Assembly (NCBI RefSeq): GCF_023913735.1
Contig: NZ_JAMXBH010000016.1
Span: 21,684-85,683, forward strand
DNA from: Pseudarthrobacter raffinosi
GTDB lineage: Bacteria; Actinomycetota; Actinomycetes; Actinomycetales; Micrococcaceae
Direction of reading: 5' to 3'
Length of the DNA stretch: 64,000 bases
Of this stretch, positions 53,086 through 61,772 are shown piece after piece; within the stretch, counting starts at the first letter, position 1, and each line of letters starts with the position of its first letter. The position numbers and the translations under genes are program-made. The notes beneath the pieces were generated by a model. The model was not told where the DNA came from and did no database searches. It saw only the letters and a program-made list of their open reading frames with translations.

Positions 53086-54072
53086 TCAGTCCCGCGTGTT
53101 GCCCAGGCGTAGCACCCGCTCCTGCGCGAGCATGGCCGAACGTTTGGCCTTATCGGCTGCCCGGGCCGCCTGCTTGGCCTCGGCGGCCGCCGTGCCCAGG
53201 TTTTTCCTGGCGCTGTCCAGCTGCTCCTCCGCGGCTTTGAGCCGGTCGCGGAGCTCACGTGTTTCGCGGGTCAGGCCCGCGACTTCGGCCTCCGTGCCCG
53301 CCAGCTGACTTTGCCGGTCCGCGGCCAGCCGGGCGGACTCCTCTTCGGCTGCCATGGCCTCGCCCAAGGCAGCGTTGGCTTTCTCCAGCGCCGAGGGGGA
53401 CGCCGGCCGCGGAGTCTCCCGGACAGCCTTGAGGCGCGGCTGGTCCGCGGGTTTGCGGGTGCCAGGTTCCGCCATCGTCCGTTCTTCCTCTTCTTCTTCC
53501 GGCACAGTGGCCGGTGGCTGTTTGGGACGGCCCTGCGTGGTGGCGCGTGGCGCCGGCACTGCCCCAGGCACCGCTACGGCCCCATCGAGATCAACCGTGT
53601 CCACGCCGTCGGCGGACAGCGCCTGGACCAGCAGTCCGCTTTGGACGGCGGCAGTGGCACCTTCGTCGGCGGTCATCGCCTGCAGGGTGCGCTCGACGTC
53701 GGCGGCGATGGTGGCGCTGATGCTGCGCCCCTGGCGTTCAGCAACAGCGCGGGCGGTCTCGACGGCGGTCGCCAGCAGGGTGCGGCGCTCCCGCGCCAGT
53801 TCCCGGAGGGCGGCGGCGTCGAGGGATGTCTGGGCCGACCGCATCCGTTGGCCGAGCTCGGAAAGCTGCGCGAGCGCTCCTGGCTCATGGATGGCCAGCA
53901 TGTTGACCGCCCAGGCCGCCGCTGACGGTTTTGGCAACGCCTTGACGGCAGCCGGGAGATCCTTCCCGGAACCGGCGGCTGCCTTGGCTGCGGCGGTCCG
54001 GGCAGCCACAAACTCCTCGAAAGGCAGGGCATACAGTTCGAACGCGATAGCCGTCAGCGCCTTGTCATCCAT
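53086..54072 (-). CDS. Coiled-coil hypothetical protein
   Basis: A 328-residue protein from ATG 54072, chosen because TATGAT lies exactly 7 nt upstream; earlier in-frame ATGs at 54081 and 54084 overlap or abut that -10. An N-terminal helical domain contains LPKPSAAAWAVNMLA, a motif I have seen in unnamed actinobacterial proteins. A Pro/Glu-rich linker (with an EEEEEE run) precedes a long coiled coil from about residue 225 to the end. Function is unknown. Confidence 0.75.
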   Translation of the reverse strand: MDDKALTAIAFELYALPFEEFVAARTAAAKAAAGSGKDLPAAVKALPKPSAAAWAVNMLAIHEPGALAQLSELGQRMRSAQTSLDAAALRELARERRTLLATAVETARAVAERQGRSISATIAADVERTLQAMTADEGATAAVQSGLLVQALSADGVDTVDLDGAVAVPGAVPAPRATTQGRPKQPPATVPEEEEEERTMAEPGTRKPADQPRLKAVRETPRPASPSALEKANAALGEAMAAEEESARLAADRQSQLAGTEAEVAGLTRETRELRDRLKAAEEQLDSARKNLGTAAAEAKQAARAADKAKRSAMLAQERVLRLGNTRD

Positions 54073-54079
54073 GCTCGCC

Positions 54080-54085
54080 ATCATA
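54080..54085 (-). promoter_or_regulatory. Leaderless -10 element deciding the coiled-coil protein start
   Basis: TATGAT on the minus strand ends 7 nt before ATG 54072, so the two upstream in-frame ATGs lie inside the promoter. Confidence 0.6.
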
Positions 54086-54135
54086 GGGGGCGGGCTCCAG
54101 AGCCGAAGGGTATGTGTGCCGCCTAGACTGGCCGC

Positions 54136-54636
54136 ATGAGAAGAGTGTGGGGGCTCCTTGTCCGGCCGGCCGTTCTGATGTTGGCAGTCTGCATCCCGGT
54201 TGCCGGCTGCTCGAACGTCTGTCCGGCCATTGGGTGGGTCAACTCCATCACGGTTGAACTGGCGGGGGACGTCTCGCGTGTGGATACCGTGCAGCTGTGC
54301 GCCGATGGCGCTTGTTCGGAGTTACGACCGGAGCCTGGGACGGCAGCACCGCGCATTGTCGTGACAACACCGCTGGATGCCAGGGCTCCGCACACCCCGG
54401 AAGCCCAGCCCACCATGGCCCCGTTCTACGCTGAAAGGATCGACGCCGATACCTGGCGGTTCACCGTCAGCATGAGCTCCCCTGAACACGTGACCGCTAA
54501 AGCGCTGTCTGCCACGGGCGAGGTCCTCGCCGAGAAGGAAGCCGACCTGGACTGGAAGCGGGTTGGCGGCTCGGCCCAGTGCGGCGGTCCCGGGGAAGCT
54601 TCGCCGGTCGAACTCACGGTCGGGCCGCGGCACTAG
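54136..54636 (+). CDS. Putative lipoprotein
   Basis: A 166-residue exported protein. The signal peptide ends with a lipobox PVAGC (Cys25), so the protein should be lipid-anchored to the outer face of the membrane. More Cys (NVCPAIGW, QLCADGACSEL, SAQCGG) may form disulfides. No named domain. TAGACT lies 6 nt before the ATG, suggesting leaderless expression. It ends in a 4-bp convergent overlap with the nuclease gene. Confidence 0.8.
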   Translation: MRRVWGLLVRPAVLMLAVCIPVAGCSNVCPAIGWVNSITVELAGDVSRVDTVQLCADGACSELRPEPGTAAPRIVVTTPLDARAPHTPEAQPTMAPFYAERIDADTWRFTVSMSSPEHVTAKALSATGEVLAEKEADLDWKRVGGSAQCGGPGEASPVELTVGPRH

Positions 54637-55532
54637 TCTCCGTTCAGATCGAAGTCCAGGTCCAGGTCCTCCGGAGACACGAGCGTCCGCCACGTCGACT
54701 TCACCCGTGCGGTGGGTAGTTCTGCGGCGATGGGCATCCGGTCAACGGCCACGAGCTGGTCCAGATCCAGGCCGGTGACGGCGGCGATATCGCGGACGGG
54801 GACCTGAAAGGTCCGGAACGGGCCCAGGGGCGGGGCATCGTCCACGGCGCCCGGGCGGGGCACAGCGGGCAGGTCGGCCAGCTGTGGTGTCTGGTCCACG
54901 ATGTAGCCGGTGGCCGCAAGCTCTCCGTCCTGGAGGAATGCGGCGACCTTGAAGAACAGCAGCGGAATGTCCACGCCGCGGTACACCGGGTCATTGTCCC
55001 CGAAAATGGGTCCGGTGAACACGATCAGCCGCCGGCCGTGGTCGGCGGCATGCTCCAGCAGGTAGGACTCCAACCCGAGCCACAGGTCCAGGCTCTGGTT
55101 GAACTTCGCAGCCTGGGGCACGGCGTTCGTGTAGTGGAACGTGTCCTCATTCGCTTGGGCGGCCTCCTGCCGGGTATCACCCCAGACGGCTGAGGCGCGC
55201 CGGACCAGGTGTCCCCTATCAAGGTCGTTCCGGGCGTAGAGCTGCTCACCGGTCTGCTGGTCCTCGGCCAACCTTGGATCCAGCTGCCATTGGATCCCGG
55301 ATCGGTCCAGATCCATCAGCTTCTCCCCGTCGATGCCGAGGGCCGTGACGGCGGCCAGGCGCTTGTCCAGCCGCATGAGCACCGAGAAATGGGTGTAGGG
55401 CAGCAGGATCGTTTTCGTGTCGGCCAGAATCGGTACAGGAACCTGTACACCCAGGAAGGCGACGTCGTACCCCGACCGGTTCGACAGATCACGTGCAGCA
55501 GCAGAACCCGGTACCAGCAATAGTTCGTCCAT
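54633..55532 (-). CDS. DNA/RNA non-specific endonuclease (NucA-like), no signal peptide
   Basis: A 299-residue protein of the beta-beta-alpha-Me nuclease family. The active-site motif DRGH is present in NDLDRGHLVRRAS, followed by TNAVPQAAKFNQ, where the metal-binding Asn sits. It would cut DNA and RNA with Mg2+. Unlike many relatives it starts MDELLLVPG without a signal peptide, and TAATGT 6 nt before the ATG argues against a longer N-terminus. If active in the cytoplasm it would need control; no inhibitor gene is recognised next door. Confidence 0.85.
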   Translation of the reverse strand: MDELLLVPGSAAARDLSNRSGYDVAFLGVQVPVPILADTKTILLPYTHFSVLMRLDKRLAAVTALGIDGEKLMDLDRSGIQWQLDPRLAEDQQTGEQLYARNDLDRGHLVRRASAVWGDTRQEAAQANEDTFHYTNAVPQAAKFNQSLDLWLGLESYLLEHAADHGRRLIVFTGPIFGDNDPVYRGVDIPLLFFKVAAFLQDGELAATGYIVDQTPQLADLPAVPRPGAVDDAPPLGPFRTFQVPVRDIAAVTGLDLDQLVAVDRMPIAAELPTARVKSTWRTLVSPEDLDLDFDLNGD

Positions 55533-55647
55533 GGCCGGACATTAGCAGTGGAAGATGACGGCGGGATGAATTTCGGTGGACCACAGGGAAACTGCCGTCG
55601 GCGGCCCAGCTCAATGCGGCGGGCTGTCGAAGGGCTTAACCAGCGAA

Positions 55648-55689
55648 AAACCCCGTATCATCGTCGAAATCAACGACAATACGGGGTTT
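55648..55689 (-). terminator. Terminator of tRNA-Thr
   Basis: An 11-bp outer stem AAACCCCGTAT with complement and an inner TCGT/ACGA pair, with a T-run on the minus strand, 6 bp after the tRNA. Confidence 0.8.
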
Positions 55690-55695
55690 GTCCCG

Positions 55696-55768
55696 AGCTT
55701 CCTATCAGAATCGAACTGATGACCTTTTCATTACGAGTGAAACGCTCTACCGACTGAGCTAAGGAAGC
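55696..55768 (-). tRNA. tRNA-Thr (anticodon CGT)
   Basis: A 73-nt cloverleaf. The acceptor is GCTTCCT/AGGAAGC, the anticodon stem TTTCA/TGAAA with loop CTCGTAA (anticodon CGT), and the T arm ATCAGTTCGATTCTGAT. CCA is not encoded. It reads ACG. Confidence 0.94.
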
Positions 55769-55876
55769 ACCGCACAATTCGCCCGGCGTAACCGGGCGGT
55801 TCATGCAAGAGTCAACTGTAATAGAGTCCCTGCGCCCGGGTCAAAATGGGGGCCCGAAACACCTCAGCAGAAGTCC

Positions 55877-57442
55877 TCAGCAGACGGTGTTGTCGGCGGG
55901 AACCGTTCCGTCCACAAGGTACTTGTCCACGGCGTCTTCGAGGCAGCTGTTGGCCCGGCCGTAGGCGGTGTGGCCCTCTCCCTGCCAGGTCAGCAGGGAG
56001 GCGTTGCCCAGCTGTTTGCGCAGGGATGCGGCCCACTCCACGGGCGTGGCAGGGTCGCCGGTGGTTCCGACAACCACGATCGGGGCTTCGCCGGTGTATT
56101 CCACCGGGGCGGGGGTCCGCAGGTTCTTGTACGGCCAGTCCACGCAGTTGGTGCCGCCGTAGGCGAAGAAGTAGCCCAGGGTGGGGGAGGCCTGCATAAG
56201 CCGCTGCTGTTCCGCGCGCATGGCGGCAGTATCGGACACCATGGGGTAGTCCAGGCAGTTGATGGCGCCGAAGGCGAAGGTGGAGTTGGACGTGTACTTC
56301 CCGTCGGCGCCGCGGTCAGCGCCGAGGTCCGCCAGACGGAGCATCAGGCTGGCGTCACCGTTCAGTGCAGCTTCGAGGGCCTGGGTCAGGGCGGGCCAGC
56401 TCTGGTCGTTGTACAGCGGAGTGATGAGGCCGCTGACGAACATCGTGGCGTTCACCAGGCGGCCGTCCTTAGCCTGCCAGGGGGTGTTCTGGACGGCGGT
56501 GATGAGGTCGCGGATCTGCTGGACCCCGCTGTCCACGTTCCCGCTGAGCGGGCACGAGGATTCCTGCTGGCAGCTGGCCACGTAGGCCCTGATGGCTTTT
56601 TCGAACGCCACGGCCTGGCCGCTGGTCAGCTCCTCGTTGCTGATGGACGGATCCAGGGCGCCATCCAGGACCATGCGGCCCACGTTGTCCGGGAACAGCG
56701 AGGCGTAGGTTGAACCAAGGAACGTGCCGTAGGAGTACCCGAGGTAATTGAGCTTCGAGTCATTGACCACGGCGCGCAGGATGTCCAAGTCCTTGGCCGC
56801 GCTGACCGTGTCGACGTGGCCCAGTACCGGACCCGTCTTGGCGGCGCACTGCGCGGCGATGGCCTTGTTGTCGGCCAACGCGGCGGCAAGCCCGGCGTCG
56901 GTCTCCAACGCGTAGACCTTTGCCCGGGACGCGTCCCGTTCGGCGTCCGTCAGGCACGTAACAGGGGCGGAGCGTTTGACGCCGCGCGGATCAAAGCCCA
57001 CCAGGTCATAGTTGGCCCGGACAGACTGCGAGAAGTGCGTTCCGGCCGCATCCTTGACGAAGTCGTAGCCGGACCCGCCCGGACCGCCCGGGTTGACCAG
57101 CAGGCTGCCGGTTTTCTTGCCCGTGCTGGGAGCCCTCAGCGCAGCTATCTGGATCGTGTCGCCGTCCGGCTTCGCGTAGTCCATCGGCACGGTGACCTTG
57201 GCGCACTGGAAGCCGTTTTCGCAGGGCTCCCACACAACCTCCTGGGCGTAGAAGGTGTCCAAGCCGGCGGGCGCGGACGCCACGATAGCAGGGTCTGCCT
57301 TCGCCGTAGCCGGGGCCGCGTCCGGGGTGTCCCCGCCAAAGAGGCCGCACGAGGCCAGCGTCAGGGCCAGGATCAGGGCGCCGGCAGCCCGCAGCCCAAT
57401 CACCAGGGATCGGGAGCGTGCGGGCAGGGGGCGTGCAGTCAT
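55877..57442 (-). CDS. Secreted alpha/beta-hydrolase lipoprotein (TAP/SlpD type)
   Basis: A 521-residue exported hydrolase. The signal ends in a lipobox LASC (Cys33). The nucleophile elbow is GYSYGTFLG; the oxyanion region is LLVNPGGPGGSG; a TAP-like C-terminal domain contains the later His in EGHTAYG. Homologues are tripeptidyl aminopeptidases or other S33-type hydrolases. Several Cys pairs fit an extracytoplasmic protein. AGGAGA is the ribosome site. It starts 21 bp after holB and is probably in the tmk-holB operon. Confidence 0.88.
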   Translation of the reverse strand: MTARPLPARSRSLVIGLRAAGALILALTLASCGLFGGDTPDAAPATAKADPAIVASAPAGLDTFYAQEVVWEPCENGFQCAKVTVPMDYAKPDGDTIQIAALRAPSTGKKTGSLLVNPGGPGGSGYDFVKDAAGTHFSQSVRANYDLVGFDPRGVKRSAPVTCLTDAERDASRAKVYALETDAGLAAALADNKAIAAQCAAKTGPVLGHVDTVSAAKDLDILRAVVNDSKLNYLGYSYGTFLGSTYASLFPDNVGRMVLDGALDPSISNEELTSGQAVAFEKAIRAYVASCQQESSCPLSGNVDSGVQQIRDLITAVQNTPWQAKDGRLVNATMFVSGLITPLYNDQSWPALTQALEAALNGDASLMLRLADLGADRGADGKYTSNSTFAFGAINCLDYPMVSDTAAMRAEQQRLMQASPTLGYFFAYGGTNCVDWPYKNLRTPAPVEYTGEAPIVVVGTTGDPATPVEWAASLRKQLGNASLLTWQGEGHTAYGRANSCLEDAVDKYLVDGTVPADNTVC

Positions 57443-57463
57443 CGAGCGGTCTCCTAGTAGTTG

Positions 57464-58606
57464 CTAGATCAGGCTGGCTGCCATGGACTCAATGGTCAAC
57501 AGCGGTGCAACGTTGGTGGTGGTGATGCGTTGGCGGGCTTTGTTGATGGCGTCCAGGCGGGCGAGGGTGGTCTCCGGCGCAGACCGGGCGGCGAATTCCT
57601 CCAGCTCACCCCTGAGCTCAACGTTTACCAGCTCCACGGCGTTCCCGAGCTGGATGATCAGCACATCCCGGTAGAACGACAGGAGGTCCGTCAGCGTCCG
57701 GTCCAGCGAGTCCGTGATGGATCGCTTGGCCCGTCGTTTCTGGTCGTCTTCAAGCTGCCTGACCTGGCTGCGCATGGTCGGCGGGAGCGTCCCTGACTCC
57801 GGGGCACCCAGGGTGGCCAGCAGCGCAGCCTTCTCGGCGGCGTCGCGCTCTTCATTGGAACTGTTGGCTTCGGCGGTGGCGATCTTCACCAGCTTGTCCG
57901 CCATCATCACCGCTGCGGTCACGCCGCGCAGACCCAGGGGGAACCTCACCGTTTCCAACCGGCGTTCCCTCGCCTCGGGGTCCCGCGCCAGCCGGCGGGC
58001 GATCCCCACATGGCTTTGCGCCGCGCGGGCAGCGCGGTCGGCGAGTGCCGGGTCCACGCCGTCGCGCTTGACGAGCAAAGCGGCGACGTCGGCGGCCGGC
58101 GGCAGCCGCAGGGCCACGGCCCTGCAGCGCGAACGGATGGTCACCAGGACGTCTGCGGGCGACGGTGCGCACAGCATCCAGATGGTCCGCGGCGTGGGCT
58201 CCTCGATGGCCTTCAACAGCACATTGGTGGTCCGCTCGGCCATGCGGTCGGCGTCTTCCACCACAATGATCCGCCAGCGCCCGGACGACGGCCGGTTGCC
58301 CGCCTTGGATACCAGGTCGCGGGCTTCATCGATGGTGATGGTGACCTTCTCGGTCCGGACGTACGTCACGTCCGAATGGGTCTCGCCGAGGATGGTCAGG
58401 CAGGCTGGACACTCCCCGCAGCCGCGCCTGGCCACGTCGTCCTGATCGCAGTTGAGGGCGGCCGCGAAGGCCTTCGCGGCGTTGGAACGCCCGGATCCGG
58501 GCGGGCCCGTGAACAGCCAGGCATGGGTCAGTCCTTCGCCCCGCGAGGCAAGGCGGAGCTGTTCGACGACGGCGGGCTGGCCCTGAAGGTCGTCCCAGAC
58601 AGTCAT
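57464..58606 (-). CDS. holB: DNA polymerase III subunit delta'
   Basis: A 380-residue clamp-loader subunit. It opens with MTVWDDLQGQPAVVEQL, then a P-loop-like GPPGSGRSNAA with Arg where ATPases have Lys (usual in the non-hydrolysing delta' subunit), a zinc module GCGECPAC, and IVVEDADRM and SRC motifs. It loads the beta clamp with delta and gamma/tau. The start overlaps the tmk stop by 4 bp. Confidence 0.93.
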   Translation of the reverse strand: MTVWDDLQGQPAVVEQLRLASRGEGLTHAWLFTGPPGSGRSNAAKAFAAALNCDQDDVARRGCGECPACLTILGETHSDVTYVRTEKVTITIDEARDLVSKAGNRPSSGRWRIIVVEDADRMAERTTNVLLKAIEEPTPRTIWMLCAPSPADVLVTIRSRCRAVALRLPPAADVAALLVKRDGVDPALADRAARAAQSHVGIARRLARDPEARERRLETVRFPLGLRGVTAAVMMADKLVKIATAEANSSNEERDAAEKAALLATLGAPESGTLPPTMRSQVRQLEDDQKRRAKRSITDSLDRTLTDLLSFYRDVLIIQLGNAVELVNVELRGELEEFAARSAPETTLARLDAINKARQRITTTNVAPLLTIESMAASLI

Positions 58607-59259
58607 GCGGCGCCCCGGCCTGCAGACGCGAGCAAGGCATCAACGCGAGTGAGGATCCGCGCGGCCAGTTCGTTGACGGGCAGATCCGCCGGCAGGACCA
58701 GATACGTATCCGGCCGGCTGGAGGCCAGTTCGAGGAACGCCCCGCGGATTGTTGAATGGAACTCATCGGCCTCTGACTCAAGGCGGTCTTCGGCGGCATC
58801 GCCGGCTGTGCGGCGGCGGCGGCCGTCAGCTGGGTCCACGTCCAGCAACACCGTGAGGTCGGGCTGCAGCCCGGACGTCGCCCATTCGTTGAGGGTACGC
58901 ACGGCGTCGGCACCCAGATCGCGTCCGGCCCCCTGGTACGCCACGGACGAATCAATGTAGCGGTCCGTCAGGACAACCTCGCCGCGTTCCAGTGCCGGGC
59001 GGATCACCTGGCTGGCATGGGCCGCGCGGGAGGCAGCAAAGATGAGTGCCTCGGTGTGGGCGTCGATGTGGCCATGGCCGTGGTCCAGGACCAGGGAACG
59101 CAGTTTTTCGCCAATGGGCGTCCCGCCGGGTTCGCGGGTCCGCAGGACCGTCAGGCCACGTGTTTCCAGAGCCTCGGCAAGACGGGCCGCCTGGGTGGAC
59201 TTGCCGGCGCCGTCGCCGCCCTCGAAGGCGATGAAAAGTCCAGGGCTGTTGGTGGTCAC
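58603..59259 (-). CDS. tmk: Thymidylate kinase
   Basis: A 218-residue dTMP kinase. The P-loop is FEGGDGAGKSTQA, the DR(Y/H) motif is LTDRYIDSSVAYQG, and the lid region follows. It makes dTDP from dTMP. GTG is the start, with TAGTCT 6 nt upstream, so the message is likely leaderless. It is the first gene of tmk-holB-hydrolase and diverges from the PLP enzyme gene across 53 bp. Confidence 0.94.
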   Translation of the reverse strand: MTTNSPGLFIAFEGGDGAGKSTQAARLAEALETRGLTVLRTREPGGTPIGEKLRSLVLDHGHGHIDAHTEALIFAASRAAHASQVIRPALERGEVVLTDRYIDSSVAYQGAGRDLGADAVRTLNEWATSGLQPDLTVLLDVDPADGRRRRTAGDAAEDRLESEADEFHSTIRGAFLELASSRPDTYLVLPADLPVNELAARILTRVDALLASAGRGAA

Positions 59260-59265
59260 TGGTCT

Positions 59266-59271
59266 AGACTA
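59266..59271 (-). promoter_or_regulatory. Leaderless -10 element of tmk
   Basis: TAGTCT on the minus strand ends 6 nt before the tmk GTG. Confidence 0.55.
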
Positions 59272-59300
59272 CCGACTTCGGGAGCCGCCGCACGTCCAAG

Positions 59301-59306
59301 TACGCT
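59301..59306 (+). promoter_or_regulatory. Leaderless -10 element of the PLP gene
   Basis: TACGCT ends 6 nt before ATG 59313. With the tmk element it packs two promoters into a 53-bp divergent gap. Confidence 0.55.
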
Positions 59307-59312
59307 TTCTCC

Positions 59313-60503
59313 ATGAGTCTCTCGGAACAGTATGCTGCGTCCCTGTCGGCCGAAACCGTGGTGGTTGCCGCCGGCCGGCCGGCGCGTAAGCGGGACGAGC
59401 CCGTCAACCCGCCCATCGTGCTGTCCTCGACGTACTTCGGCACGGGAGCTCTGGGCGACGGGGACCGGGGCTACGGGCGCTATTCCAACCCCACCTGGGA
59501 TCCCTTTGAGGAGGCCCTGGGCCTGCTTGAAGGATCTGAACTGCCCGGCCTGCTCTACGCGTCCGGACTCGCGGCCGTCAGCTCGGCACTGTCCCTGCTG
59601 CCCGCCGGCGGCGTCCTGGTGATGCCGTCGCACAGCTATGCGGGTTCGCTCGTGATGGCCACGGAGTTGGCGCAGAAGGGCTTCCTGGAACTGCGGACTG
59701 TGGACATCACGGACACTGACGCAGTCAAAGCACAGATCGCGCCGCAGGGGCCGGACGCGAAAGCGGCCAGGATGCTGTGGCTTGAGAGCCCCACCAACCC
59801 GATGCTGGGCATCGCCGATATCCGCGAGCTCACCGCGGCGGCCCACCGGGTGGGCGCCATTGTGGTGACGGACAATACGTTCTCCACGCCGTTGGTCCAG
59901 CAGCCACTGAGCTTGGGTTCCGACGTCGTTCTTCACTCGGTGACCAAATACCTGGCCGGACATTCCGACGTCGTCCTCGGCGCCTTGGTGACGTCCAACC
60001 CGGACATCCGGGCAGCGCTGCTGCACCACCGCATCATTCATGGCGGTATTGCCGGGCCGTTCGAGGCATGGCTGGCGCTGCGCGGGCTCCGGACCCTTGC
60101 GCTGCGTGTGGAACGGTCGCAGGCTTCTGCAGCGGTCCTGGCGGAACGCCTGAGCACACACCCCCTGATCGATAGCATCCGGTTCCCCGGCCTCCCCACG
60201 GATCCCGGCCATGAACGGGCCAAGACCCAGATGTCGGGCTTCGGTTCGATTGTGTGCGTGCAGATCGCGCCGGTTGCCGGCCTGAGCGGAGCAGACGACG
60301 CGGACAAACTGGTCCGCGCGCTGCAGCTGTGGCTGCCAGCCACCTCCCTGGGCGGGGTGGAATCGCTGATCGAACGGCGCCGCCGGCACGCCGCTGAGCC
60401 TCTGAGTGTCCCGGACAACCTGGTGCGGCTGAGCGTCGGCATTGAAAATATTGAGGACCTCTGGGCCGATTTGAAGCAGGCGCTCGACTCGCTGGGCCGC
60501 TAG
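59313..60503 (+). CDS. Cystathionine gamma-synthase-like PLP enzyme
   Basis: A 396-residue fold-type I PLP enzyme of the Cys/Met metabolism family. The PLP Lys is K212 in LHSVTKYLAGHSD, and YSNPTWDPFEEALGLLEG and the C-terminal RLSVGIENIEDLWADLKQAL are family marks. It may be cystathionine gamma-synthase, a gamma- or beta-lyase, or methionine gamma-lyase; sequence alone does not separate these. The DUF2516 gene follows 9 bp later. Confidence 0.88.
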   Translation: MSLSEQYAASLSAETVVVAAGRPARKRDEPVNPPIVLSSTYFGTGALGDGDRGYGRYSNPTWDPFEEALGLLEGSELPGLLYASGLAAVSSALSLLPAGGVLVMPSHSYAGSLVMATELAQKGFLELRTVDITDTDAVKAQIAPQGPDAKAARMLWLESPTNPMLGIADIRELTAAAHRVGAIVVTDNTFSTPLVQQPLSLGSDVVLHSVTKYLAGHSDVVLGALVTSNPDIRAALLHHRIIHGGIAGPFEAWLALRGLRTLALRVERSQASAAVLAERLSTHPLIDSIRFPGLPTDPGHERAKTQMSGFGSIVCVQIAPVAGLSGADDADKLVRALQLWLPATSLGGVESLIERRRRHAAEPLSVPDNLVRLSVGIENIEDLWADLKQALDSLGR

Positions 60504-60512
60504 GCTTGGACG

Positions 60513-60863
60513 GTGGACGGTGAACTGATAATTCGGCCTGTAGAGCTGGCAGTGTTTTTTATCCTTGCCCTGGTGGCATTCGGACTTGAAGTGTGGGCTC
60601 TGCTGGACTGCGTCAGGCACAAGTCCGCCGCCTTTGAAGCGACCGGAAAACGAACCAAGACCTTCTGGCTGGCACTGACCGGCGGCGCCACCCTGATCGG
60701 CGCCATCTCGCTCTTCAGCAGCGGCGGAATCTTCGGCACGCTTGGCCTCTTTGGGCTCGCCGCCGTGGTGGCAGCGTCCATTTACCTCGCAGACGTCCGG
60801 CCAGCGGTCAAGGACGCGGGCCGCGGCGGTAGCCGTAATACGGGGCCCTACGGCGGCTGGTGA
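60513..60863 (+). CDS. DUF2516 membrane protein
   Basis: A 116-residue protein with three hydrophobic segments (VFFILALVAFGLEVWALLDC, FWLALTGGATLIGAISLF and a third after GGIFG) and the actinobacterial DUF2516 pattern. Function unknown. GTG 60513 has TAGGCT 6 nt before it, and the stop codon of the PLP gene lies inside that hexamer, so it may have its own leaderless promoter as well as readthrough. Confidence 0.85.
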   Translation: MDGELIIRPVELAVFFILALVAFGLEVWALLDCVRHKSAAFEATGKRTKTFWLALTGGATLIGAISLFSSGGIFGTLGLFGLAAVVAASIYLADVRPAVKDAGRGGSRNTGPYGGW

Positions 60864-60869
60864 CCACCA

Positions 60870-61694
60870 CTAGACCGACGGCGCCACAGCGTCCCAGGCC
60901 ACCGTTAGTTCGCCCAGGCGCCACCGCGACGGGCCGTCCTGAACCGGCCACCCGCCGTCGGACAGTGCCCTGCACATGGCGTGCCAGCGCTGCCTGCTGC
61001 CGAATGACGCCAGCGGCGCCGACTCCAGCCAAGCCCGGTCCATGGCCTGCATCAGCCGGTGGACAGGCTCTCCCGGAACGTTGCGGTGGATCAGCGCCTT
61101 CGGCAGCCGCTCGGCAATTTCCGATGGCAGGTCAAAGCTGCCGAACCGCACGGACATGCTCAGTGACAACGGCCGCTCGGCGTCGAGGGCAACCCACGTC
61201 ACCCGCCGCCCGATTTCATCGCAGGTACCGTCGATAAAGAGCCCGCCGGGGGCGAGCCGGCCCTGGACCAGCCGCCAGATCCCCGCCACATCGGCCTCTT
61301 CGTACTGCCGCAGGACGTTGAAGGCGCGGACCAGCACGGGGTGCCCGGGCAGCGGCAATTCGAAACCGCCCACCTGAAAGCTCAGCCCCGGCCGCTCGAG
61401 CGCCTTGGCGATCCGGACGCGCTCCGGCTCGATTTCGATTCCGCACACGCGGACATCCGGCCGCACTGCGCGGAGACGTTCAAAGAGTTCGACGGCGGTG
61501 GCCGGCGTTGCGCCGTAGCCCAGGTCAACCACGAGGGGGTCTTCGGCAGCGCGCAGGCGCCAGGCCTGGGGGCCGGTGAGCCAGCGGTCCACCCGCCGCA
61601 TCCGGTTGGGATTGGTGGTGCCCCGTGTGACGTTTCCGACCGGCCTGCCGCTCCGGCCATGGGGAGCGCTCACGCGTTCAGCTTTTTGCACCAC
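60870..61694 (-). CDS. Class I SAM-dependent methyltransferase
   Basis: A 274-residue protein with a methyltransferase motif I VVDLGYGATPATAVEL (near residues 54-69), an acidic post-I end IEIEPERVRIA, and a motif III-like RLAPGGLFIDG. The N-terminal NPNRMRRVDRWL is typical of an unnamed actinobacterial group. Substrate unknown. GTG 61694 has TAGGGT 6 nt upstream. It diverges from gpmA across a 78-bp gap that holds two 16-bp tandem repeats. Confidence 0.82.
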   Translation of the reverse strand: MVQKAERVSAPHGRSGRPVGNVTRGTTNPNRMRRVDRWLTGPQAWRLRAAEDPLVVDLGYGATPATAVELFERLRAVRPDVRVCGIEIEPERVRIAKALERPGLSFQVGGFELPLPGHPVLVRAFNVLRQYEEADVAGIWRLVQGRLAPGGLFIDGTCDEIGRRVTWVALDAERPLSLSMSVRFGSFDLPSEIAERLPKALIHRNVPGEPVHRLMQAMDRAWLESAPLASFGSRQRWHAMCRALSDGGWPVQDGPSRWRLGELTVAWDAVAPSV

Positions 61695-61700
61695 TGCCCA

Positions 61701-61706
61701 ACCCTA
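61701..61706 (-). promoter_or_regulatory. Leaderless -10 element of the methyltransferase
   Basis: TAGGGT on the minus strand ends 6 nt before GTG 61694. Confidence 0.5.
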
Positions 61707-61707
61707 T

Positions 61708-61739
61708 CCTTGTAACGCAGGGCCCTTGTAACGCAAGGC
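61708..61739. promoter_or_regulatory. Two 16-bp tandem repeats in the gpmA/methyltransferase gap
   Basis: CCTTGTAACGCAGGGC and CCTTGTAACGCAAGGC follow each other directly (one mismatch). Each has CCTTG and a matching inverted end, so they look like paired operators between divergent promoters. Confidence 0.6.
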
Positions 61740-61759
61740 GGGCGGCGCCGTGCCTCGGC

Positions 61760-61765
61760 TAGGAT
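61760..61765 (+). promoter_or_regulatory. Leaderless -10 element of gpmA
   Basis: TAGGAT ends 7 nt before ATG 61773. Confidence 0.55.
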
Positions 61766-61772
61766 AAAAATC

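Noticed and set aside
57464..58606. Broken ATPase in holB (Arg for Lys in the P-loop)
   Set aside because: A non-canonical P-loop is normal in the delta' clamp-loader subunit.
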